A stretch of DNA of 49,220 nt, taken from positions 744,788 to 794,007 of the forward strand of contig WELB01000014.1 in the NCBI GenBank assembly GCA_009602725.1, read 5' to 3'. The translations under genes were made by a program, and so were the position numbers. The DNA comes from Spirogloea muscicola. Its lineage: Eukaryota; Streptophyta; Zygnematophyceae; Spirogloeales; Spirogloeaceae. This document shows, piece after piece, positions 42,693 through 49,220 of this stretch (the first letter of the stretch is position 1; each line of letters starts with the position of its first letter). Below the pieces are notes generated by a model. It worked only from the letters and a program-made list of their open reading frames with translations. It did not search any database and had not been told where the DNA came from.

Positions 42693-43527
42693 ATGGACGC
42701 CGCGAAGGTGGCGCAGCTGCGGCAGTTCGTGACGCTGTGCCAGGCGTCGCCCGCCGTGCTCGCCTCGCCCAACCTGCGCTTCTTCCGCGACTACCTCGAA
42801 GCGTGCGCCGCCTCCTCTGACCCCGGCCTCCGCAGCCTGGCCGCCAGTCCGGCTGCGCCAGCTCCCTTAGCACGGCTATGTAGTGGCTGCCGCCGCCTCG
42901 CCCCGCCTCTAGCCTTTCCTTAGCTGCTGAGCGCAGTGGCACAAGCCTGCCTGACTGTGACACTCAAGTCCCGCCTCTGCTCCCATACCCCTCAAGCGAG
43001 CTGCAAATTAGTTGCTGCTTGTTACACTGTGGACTTGCCGTGCCGGCTCCGTCTCGGTCCTCCGTGACGCAAATGGCGGCATATCTGACGGACTGAGCTG
43101 GCCGCGCTGGCGTGCGGCAGGCTGGGGGCGAAGCTTCCGGCGGAGGCTTATGGCTCGGTGAGCGCCTCTTGCTGCCCCTGCTTCACGGCAGGCTGCCATG
43201 GCCATACGAAGCCGTTCTGGCCACTTTTGGCACTGATTAGTAGCCCTGTCCTGAGACGAGACTAGGCGGAGCCCTTTGAGACTCCTGTATACCTATTCCA
43301 TGGCGCTCGCTGAGAATTCCGAGTGCTGCTGTGGGCATTCACAGGAGCCAGAGAGTGATGCAGGGGGGGCAGCTCAAGAGCCGCGGCACCACGAGCACGC
43401 GAGGGAAGAGTCAGCCGTTCCCGTGGAGGAGGAGGAGCAGCAGGAGGAGAAGGACGAGGGCTTGCCACCAGAGCCAGAGCTTGACATGGAGTCGGTTGTA
43501 GAGCCTGACGAGGAGCCTTCGCAGAAG
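42693..43527 (+). CDS. ST13: Hip/ST13-type Hsp70-interacting protein, 5' exons only
   Basis: Exon 1 starts at 42693 in a GCGCCATGG context and reads MDAAKVAQLRQFVTLCQASP... FFRDYLE, the Hip N-terminal dimerisation domain. The exon ends near 42800, possibly at a GC donor. Exon 2, 43345-43527, follows an ACAG acceptor and is acidic (EEEEQQEEKDEGLPPEPEL, SVVEPDEEPSQK), matching the acidic linker of Hip, and ends at a GTGCAG donor. The TPR repeats and the STI1 domain that should follow are not found in the remaining 5.7 kb, which is full of transposon fragments and has an N at 43655. So the gene has a very long intron, is broken, or the assembly is misjoined. Confidence 0.72.
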
Positions 43528-43654
43528 GTGCAGCCAGAACTGAAGCGCTGGACAGTGACGGCAGGGCACATTGGAAACATCTTTGCCGAAGTTGGAAATG
43601 CACATGTCTGCTCCCGACTCAGTAGCTGTGCTGCTGTGCGGCGGCTACAATCCA

Positions 43655-43655
43655 C
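43655..43655. other. Single ambiguous base at a composition break
   Basis: A lone N lies between the Hip intron and a GCGGC-rich run leading into repeats; a similar lone N is at 17682. Either may mark a consensus or join problem. Confidence 0.6.
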
Positions 43656-43799
43656 NGGCGCGGCGGCTGCTGCGGCGCCGGCCGCGGCGGGAGTTCCGGC
43701 GCGGGCCGCGGCGGCGATCGCGGGGGCGACCTTAAACCCCAAATCCCCTCCAAGCCCTTCGCTGGCGCGGCCGCTACTGTCGACGTGGCGCGGCCGTTA

Positions 43800-44235
43800 G
43801 GCAACGTGGCGCGGCCGTTAGGCACCGTTGTTCGAGTGGGAAGACGCATCCAGTAGTGGGCGATGGCTGCGAGTGGCCAGCCCCAGTAAGGAACGAAAGG
43901 GACGCCCGAGATCCGACACGTACTGGGAGCTGAGGGCGAAGGCGCGCATGAGATTCAATGAAGGCGGAAACGAGCCAGTCCACTGTTTGCAAAAACTTGA
44001 AACGAAGAGCTCTTCCAAATTGACAGCAGTGGCTGTGTGAGAGGCCAGCCCGAAGAAATCGACAAGGTGATCGACCAAAGAGATCATCTGTGAGCGGCTG
44101 AGAGACTGAGAGTAAGCTCTTCCAGAGAAGGAAAGTGGCTCGTCCAGGGGGGCGAGGGCCGTGAGAAGAAGAAGAAGCAGCTCTTTCCAATGGGGCGAGG
44201 GTCTGGGCAAGCCAACCCACAAAAGACTGCACAAG
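43800..44235 (-). repeat. Cluster of reverse hairpin modules
   Basis: A tandem 19-base unit (CAACGTGGCGCGGCCGTTAGG) occurs twice around 43783-43822. Hairpin copies follow near 43868-43890, 44028-44055 (GTGGCTGTGTGAGAGGCCAG) and 44185-44225. A short GCGCGC module remnant lies at 43938-43965. Confidence 0.6.
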
Positions 44236-44329
44236 GTCCACAGGAGCCAGAAAGAGTGTGTGAGAGGCCTGAAGAGTGGACAAGATCCCAAGGGGCCGGA
44301 AAGCGAGACTTCTGCGCCTGCCATGCGCC

Positions 44330-44565
44330 GGGCGTTCTTGGCTCCTTAGCCCTGGGGCATCGCACGCGCCTCTCCATCTCCCTGCAGCGTTGCCTGACTT
44401 GCACAGTGCATCTGCGTGCTGGCCGTGCCCTGGCTGCAGCCTCGGATTATAGGCGAGGTGACTTTGTTCCTCATCTCTACAACTGCTTTTCTCTCCGACT
44501 TGCGGCTGCTGAGTTGGGGTTGTTCAACGGGCTCAACATAGTGGTCACTTGCCCTGAGTAGTATA
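44330..44565 (+). mobile_element. Retroelement tail, decayed (fourth subfamily)
   Basis: A frame reads VHLRAGRALAAAS, matching the RAGRAL box. The downstream LTRGY is not preserved. It is followed by CTTGCGGCTGCTGAGTTGGG, the start of the GGGGTTACTGA-type module. Confidence 0.5.
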
Positions 44566-44574
44566 TTCATCTGT

Positions 44575-45100
44575 TCCGATCCCTCATAATCTTGTTCGTT
44601 ATCTTTGGGCTGGCCTTCACAGTCATGGCCCAATATGCAAGGGCTTTCCTTGAGCGGGCCCTGTGTGCCCATTTAAGGGTGGTCGTCAACGAGAATACCG
44701 CACAGCTTTGTGAGGCAGTTGCCGAAATAATCTTGACCTCGCAAGTCGCTGCATCGGTGTTGCAAATGTTGTCTGGCTGCTGTTTCTTCTTCTTGCGGCT
44801 ATTTACTAACTGCTGGGCACCCAATGTGGTAGCCACATTGAAATTGCGTGGTTCGCTCTTTTGGCCCCAACGAATATTGTTCAATCCTATTGGGCCCCAT
44901 TCTGAAGGAAGCTTCTTCTGTCCATTGTTTTGGGCTGGCATCTCACAGCCACCAGTCACTTTGGAAGCGCTGTTGTTTTCTTCTGTCAATTCGACATTTG
45001 GGCTTTGTTGTCGATGTAGCCCTCCGGCCCGTTCGGACCTTGTTCATTCTCTTTTTGGCTGGCTTTACACAGCCCTCGCACCCTTCGGAGGCGCTTGATC
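44575..45100 (+). repeat. Three forward hairpin modules
   Basis: Copies lie at about 44590-44630 (GGGCTGGCCTTCACAGTCAT), 44925-44960 (GGGCTGGCATCTCACAGCCA) and 45040-45080 (TTGGCTGGCTTTACACAGCC). Each is preceded by a TTGTTC-type stretch. Confidence 0.7.
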
Positions 45101-45109
45101 TCGTTTGGG

Positions 45110-45420
45110 CTGGTCTCTCGCGGGCATGCCTCCCTTTGAACCAGCAGCCGCTCTCTCTTTCTTTCAAGGGCGTTCTGCGTTCCCAGGCTCTAGCCACTTA
45201 TCAGCGTGCTGAGCGCGCACTAAGGCAGGCCACTGGCTTGCGTCGTGATGCTCAGGCGCCCCAGATAAGTCTGGCAGGTATGTATGTGCTCACTCGTAAG
45301 TACTACAATCCCCCTTCACTTGCGTTTCCGATTTGTTAAATTGCTCAACCGAAGACTAGTTTCTCTGACCTGCGGCTGCTCTAGGGGGGATTCAGCACGC
45401 AGTGGCCACTTGAGTCGCTG
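45110..45420 (+). mobile_element. Retroelement tail, fifth subfamily
   Basis: One open frame reads SQALATYQRAERALRQATG, then ISLAGMYVLTRKYY and a stop at about 45337. This is the RAGRAL/LTRGY C-terminus in diverged form. CTGCGGCTGCT of the next module follows. Confidence 0.65.
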
Positions 45421-45439
45421 TGTGCTTTTGCACTCATGT

Positions 45440-45805
45440 GGGCCTAACGAATTTTGTACATACTCTTCTGGGCTGGCCAATCACAGCAATCGCCCTTTAC
45501 TGGAAGAGTTTTTCTTGTTGGTCCTGTTAGACCCTTTGATTGTCCTTCTTACTCCAGATTACTGTCGGATTCGTGTATGCTCTATTCGTTGTTACTGGTG
45601 TACACACTGTTACCTTAGCCACCTTAGCATAGGGCTTCGTTTCACTCAGCCCCACTTGTAGCACTAGCTTTTGCTTGAACAGTGTATTGGCTTGAGTTGG
45701 CCTGCCTTGCGATTGTTGCGCACCGCGCGCCTTCTCCCTACACAATGTACTGGCTTGCTTGGCCTCCCTTTCATGTCATACGCACCGCGCGTCTTTCCCG
45801 GCAGC
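45440..45805 (+). repeat. Hairpin module followed by two GCGCGCCTTCTC modules
   Basis: GGGCTGGCCAATCACAGCAA is at about 45470. A long module copy spans 45605-45740 (CACCGCGCGCCTTCTCCC), and a second, starting again at ACAATGTACTGGCTTG, reaches 45800. Confidence 0.7.
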
Positions 45806-45925
45806 TGTCTCGCGGAGGGACATGCTCACGTAGCCCCACTGTTGCTTGCAGCCTCGTCCGCTGCGCCCGCCCTCCTGTTGCTTCTGGCTGTTGCCTCTGG
45901 CTCTGGCCAGGGGAATTCCGTTTAT

Positions 45926-46355
45926 TAGAAACTAATGTAGGCCAAATGGCCAAGTACAAAGGCAAGCACATCTAAAGATCTACATAACCTACAGCAGATT
46001 GACCCGCTCAATAACCACGTGTTAAAACATGAAGGTCACTATTCGATGCATGAATACCAGATGCCAGAAACGGAGCCCTTCTGCCACCAACTAGAGCTCG
46101 CCCGGCTTTCTGGTGCAAGGCACTAGCCTGAGCACGCTGCAAACAGGCCGAAACTCGTCGTTGCAAGAGCGACAGATATGGAGCTGGCAAGCCCATCTTA
46201 GCCGGAAACACATCTGCACGTCGAGTGTAGCCTAGATTGGCAATGTTTTGAAGGAGAGTGTGGAAATAGGACCCAAACAGCCAAAGATGTCCATTGCCGC
46301 TGGCAGGAGCTGATTGCATTGGGGATAATCGGAGTAGTGCCGCAGTTTCCTTTGT
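45926..46355 (-). mobile_element. LTRGY retroelement copy inserted in another repeat
   Basis: The minus-strand frame 46319-46008 gives LLQNIANLGYTRRADVFPAKMG, HQKAGRALVGGRRAPF and LHVLTRGY. It is a close relative of the 9.6 kb copy, truncated at the 5' side around the RKLRHYSDYPQC codons. Its flanks, GGCTCTGGCCAGGGGAA and CCGCTTCCAGGAGCC, are contiguous at 31345-31375, the empty site. Confidence 0.85.
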
Positions 46356-46374
46356 TAGGAGACCCGCTTCCAGG

Positions 46375-46725
46375 AGCCCAGTCTCTCTGACCTGAGGCTG
46401 CTAAGCAGGGGTTACTGAGTGCTTCGTAGCTGCTTAGATTCGCTTTGTGCTTGTTTTGCTTAGTGCTTCGCCTGGCCCCTTCTTGAAGGGAAAGGTAGTG
46501 CAAACCTTGGAGCTACCTAAAGCGAAGCTTAACGCTAAGTGGGGCTAAGGAATCAGGGCAAGGGCTGGGTTGGAGGAGAAGCTTTGATACCCACAAGCGA
46601 GCAAGAGAGAAGCTCCTCAAGCTCTTCAAGCTCTTCAACGTGAGAGAAGGCGCAGCGGGGCGCATGAATTGAAAGGGAGGCCAATTCAAGCCAATACATT
46701 GTTCAGGCAGAGTCGAGTGCAGACT
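46375..46725. repeat. GGGGTTACTGA module and reverse GCGCGCCTTCTC module
   Basis: 46390-46490 matches 31378-31480 over about 100 bases. 46645-46720 is a reverse module (GGGCGCATGAATTGAAAGGG, CCAATACATTGTTCAGGCAG). Confidence 0.7.
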
Positions 46726-46979
46726 AAACAATGCTACATAATACGGAGACCTAATCTAAGGTACCTAAGATGACATTAGTACCCAACGTGAGGCAATGAC
46801 TGTGAGAGGGCCCCGGGCAGCAGGGCGAGCAGCCCGGCTTCAACGTCGCCGGGTCCCTCGCTCAAGTCTTCCGAATGCGTTTGGGCCATCTCGATGCAGC
46901 GGTCCCTTGCCTTCGCGGTTCACTTGCGCGCAGGCCGAGCTTTGGCGGCGGCCTCCGGCTTCAGGGCGACGTCTTTCCG

Positions 46980-47345
46980 CCGGCTAGCTACTCAGACTTG
47001 CATCTCCTAACTAGAGGTTACTGAGCGGCCTTCGCACTCCGGCTCCTCCAGACCTTGTCCATTCCTTTTGGCTGGCCTTTCCCAGCCACCAGTCAATCTG
47101 GCCGCGCTTTCTTTCGAGAGGCCAGCCTTGGGATGCGGTTGCTTAGCAGGGGTTACTGAGTGCTTCTTCGGCCTCCGGCTTTCGGGGCGAAAGCAGGAAG
47201 TGCGGCCAGATTGACTGGTGGCTGGGAAAGGCCAGCCCAAAGGAATGGACGTGGCGGCGCTCCCCAAGTTAGCTTGTCAGATTTGTTTGCGCTCACCCGT
47301 GAATATTTATGTCAATTTAGGCACCTTAGTTTAGGTCTCCATATT
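46980..47345. repeat. Inverted pair of hairpin modules around a retroelement tail remnant
   Basis: A forward copy at 47055-47110 and a reverse copy at 47200-47255 share TTTCCCAGCCACCAGTCAAT and its complement, so the segment can fold on itself. 47270-47310 encodes LSDLFALTREYL, another LTRGY-type end. Confidence 0.7.
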
Positions 47346-47349
47346 ATGT

Positions 47350-47570
47350 AGCCTTGTTTAGGTTGCACTAAACTCTGCCTGAACAATGTATTGGCTTGAA
47401 TTGGCCTCCATTTCATTTCATGCGCCCTGCGCGCCTTCTCTCTTCGTAGCTACTTGTTTCCCTGTATGCTTTAGCGCTGTCCTTGGCCTCTTCAAACTTT
47501 GTTCATTCTTTTCCCTGGCCTGGCCTCTTCCAGCCACCGCCCTCTCCTTGAAGCGTCTGCCTTGTTGGAG
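47350..47570 (+). repeat. Best-preserved GCGCGCCTTCTC module and a hairpin module
   Basis: 47360-47445 runs CTCTGCCTGAACAATGTATT, GGCTTGAATTGGCC, TTTCATGCGCCCTGCGCGCC, TTCTCTC. A hairpin module with CTCTTCCAGCCACCGCCC follows at 47510-47545. Confidence 0.7.
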
Positions 47571-48028
47571 TGGACAAGGGGTAGCAGATACTCCTGACGG
47601 GACCATCTTTGTCCTTGAGAACTTGGACGTTGTCCGGCCCTCTATTGGGATGGCCTCTCACATCCATCGCCCAGTTTAGAAGGGCTTCCCTTTTCGGGAG
47701 CTTCGTCGTGTCGCTCGACAAGTGGGCAGATCATGGCACCTTTCCGGCGTGTCCAAAGCGGTCCCCACGTCGTTCGTCGTGTGGGGTGCAGATGCTTACC
47801 CGAGTGGGTGCTTGGCAGGCAAGACGAAGCAGCTTCTTTGCAAGGGGAAGGCCTGCGGAGGAGCTGGCGGGGCCACCCGCAGGCAAGTGGCTGCTGGGTC
47901 AGGACCCAAATGTACAATGTACAATAACAGTACATCCGAAAGGGAACGATACTTTGACAGTGAGAAGATGGGCGGTGCGCATGAATCAAAGGGTGGCTAA
48001 TTCATTGTTCATGACAGACAGAAGTAAG

Positions 48029-48120
48029 ATGAAGCAGCTCTTTCCACAGCGAGGGCTGTGGAAATCTTCCACAGCGAGGGCTGTGGAAAGCCAGCCCACA
48101 AAAGAACGAACAAGGTCAGA
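48029..48120 (-). repeat. Hairpin module with internal tandem duplication
   Basis: A 22-base unit, itself an inverted repeat (TTCCACAGC...GCTGTGGAA), occurs twice (48043-48064 and 48068-48089). It is followed by GCCAGCCCACAAAAGAACGA and AACAAGGTC. Confidence 0.75.
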
Positions 48121-48684
48121 ATCGTTTGTTCATTCTTCGTTTCGCAGTGTGAGGCAAGGTCCAAAGGAGCCGCGAAAATTGTGCAGACAGCCAGACGTGA
48201 AAAGCCAGCTCACAAAAGATAAGATCAGGGGGTGGGTCGGACCGTTGCCGAGAGCAAGGAGGGCACTTGTGCAGGGCCAGCGCCAACGACTGACACCCTC
48301 CCCACGTGGCACGACCGGGGTCGCCTTGTGATTCTCCCCTGGCGGAGGGGGGTGGGACCCCCGCCCGGGCCCAGCCGTAGTGGGCGTCAGCAAGTGACGT
48401 GGTGACGAACGTTCGGTGACGTTCACCTGCACGTGGCGGTCCCTACCGGGCCGTACCGTTCCTGTGCTCCTGTGAGGTGGGGGTTGGGGGAAGGTGCTGG
48501 GCCCGCCATGGACGCCTCCGGAGCCCAGAGATCATTTCATATACTACTAGTCCAGAATATATCCTTCCTCTGTGTGCATTCTTACAATGTCATACTGTGA
48601 CACGTTTTCAAGTACTGAATGACGTGTGTGGAGTGCTCGGCGCGGCGCCAACCGAGCGAGCCCAGCCTCTGCCCTGCGCTTCGG

Positions 48685-48765
48685 AAATAAGACTCTTCCA
48701 GTAGAGGGCGGTGGCTTTGATTGGGCGAGCCCAGGAAAAAAAATGGAGAGAGTTCGAAGGGGACA
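48685..48765 (-). repeat. Hairpin module copy, right-most
   Basis: Contains AGGGCGGTGGCTTTGATTGG then GCGAGCCCAGGAAAAAAAAT and a GAGAGAGTTCGAAG tail, the reverse form of the module. Confidence 0.6.
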
Positions 48766-48973
48766 GTAAAGCGGCAAAGCGCACAGCGACGCAAGTGGCC
48801 ACTGGGTGCTCATTGGCCCCTCCCCTGTTGAGCGGCCGGAGCGACACAGACACTACACTCGTCTCCGGCTGCCCGGCCCTGCGCCGCCGCCGGGAGGCCG
48901 TGCCCGACGCGGGCGCTCGCTTCTCGTCACTGTAGCGCGCGCGCGCGGGCGGTCCAAGGAAAGGGGGAGGCTG

Positions 48974-49135
48974 ATGGGGCCCGCGCTGGGGATGCCGCGC
49001 TGCCGCCCCGAGCTGGCGCGCGCGGGGGGCCCGTGCCCCAGCCTGGCGCAGCACTGCGCCGCCACTTGCGCCGCCTGCCGCAACCCCCCCCCCACGGCGT
49101 GCGCTCGCTTCTGCCGGCCGTGCAGCTTGCCATAG
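48974..49135 (+). CDS. Possible small cysteine-rich ORF
   Basis: A 53-codon frame in a very GC-rich end region. It has eight Cys after MPRC, with two CxxxCxxC clusters (CAATCAAC and CARFCRPC). This spacing recalls the end of ShKT-type domains, but the frame has no signal peptide, the GC bias alone favours open frames here, and an intron or upstream exon may be missing. Treat as a candidate only. Confidence 0.2.
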   Translation: MGPALGMPRCRPELARAGGPCPSLAQHCAATCAACRNPPPTACARFCRPCSLP

Positions 49136-49220
49136 CGACGGGGCCCCGCGCGCCTGCCTGCCCCAGAGGGCCCGTCCCGCCGCGGCGCCGCGGGAGCCTC
49201 GCCCCCCGGCCGCCGTCTGC

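Noticed and set aside
43262-49000. Many medium ORFs in the right-h repeat island (e.g. those reading FGLASHSH or LGWPFTAPAP)
   Set aside because: They are translations of the non-coding hairpin module and change frame from copy to copy.

Overview
This is a nuclear scaffold from a photosynthetic eukaryote of the green lineage, most likely a green or early-diverging streptophyte alga. The genes are split by many short GT-AG introns, with a few GC-AG introns. Several products are typical of Viridiplantae: a plastid-type beta-amylase, a type II pantothenate kinase, an FtsHi3-like protease-less AAA protein and a nuclear MurD. Plant-type telomere repeats (TTTAGGG) also occur internally. I infer the lineage from gene content; the species is not shown by the sequence. 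There is a 680-base N gap (27219-27898) and single Ns at 17682 and 43655.

Layout, left to right: murD (+, 87-4061); a non-catalytic M16 peptidase-family gene (-, 4456-9364); a retroelement tail with a 5'-truncated copy behind it (9.65-10.8 kb); an unidentified minus-strand gene encoding a tail-anchored protein (about 12.0-13.9 kb); a repeat island (14-17.2 kb); a GC-rich block, then beta-amylase (+, 18031-21250); a catalytic M16 peptidase (-, 22222-27005); a head-to-head TAF9 first exon (+, 27135); the gap; the 3' end of a spermidine-synthase-like methyltransferase (+, to 28527); a gene-poor stretch and repeat island (28.5-31.7 kb); triosephosphate isomerase (+, 31731-34068); pantothenate kinase (+, 35613-39477); the FtsHi3-like gene (-, 39903 to about 42.65 kb); the first exons of Hip/ST13 (+, from 42693); and a dense nested repeat island to the right end. 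Exon phases were checked by hand and chain in frame for murD (one base short), both M16 genes, beta-amylase, TPI, PanK and FtsHi3.

Functionally the genes are mostly housekeeping: plastid peptidoglycan precursor synthesis (MurD), starch breakdown (beta-amylase), glycolysis or Calvin cycle (TPI), CoA synthesis (PanK), organelle proteostasis (M16 pair, FtsHi3), Hsp70 co-chaperone (Hip) and transcription (TAF9). The two M16 genes look like the active and inactive halves of a bacterial-type heterodimeric protease and lie on the same strand about 13 kb apart.

The accessory DNA is dominated by 5'-truncated tails of non-LTR retroelements with a restriction-like-endonuclease-type C-terminus. Different subfamilies share a C-terminal RAGRAL box and a terminal LTRGY signature. 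Around them sit more than 20 copies of a short hairpin module (GGGCTGGC...CAGCC) and a second recurring module ending in GCGCGCCTTCTC. Three copies show clear target-site duplications and one insertion has its empty site elsewhere in the same window.
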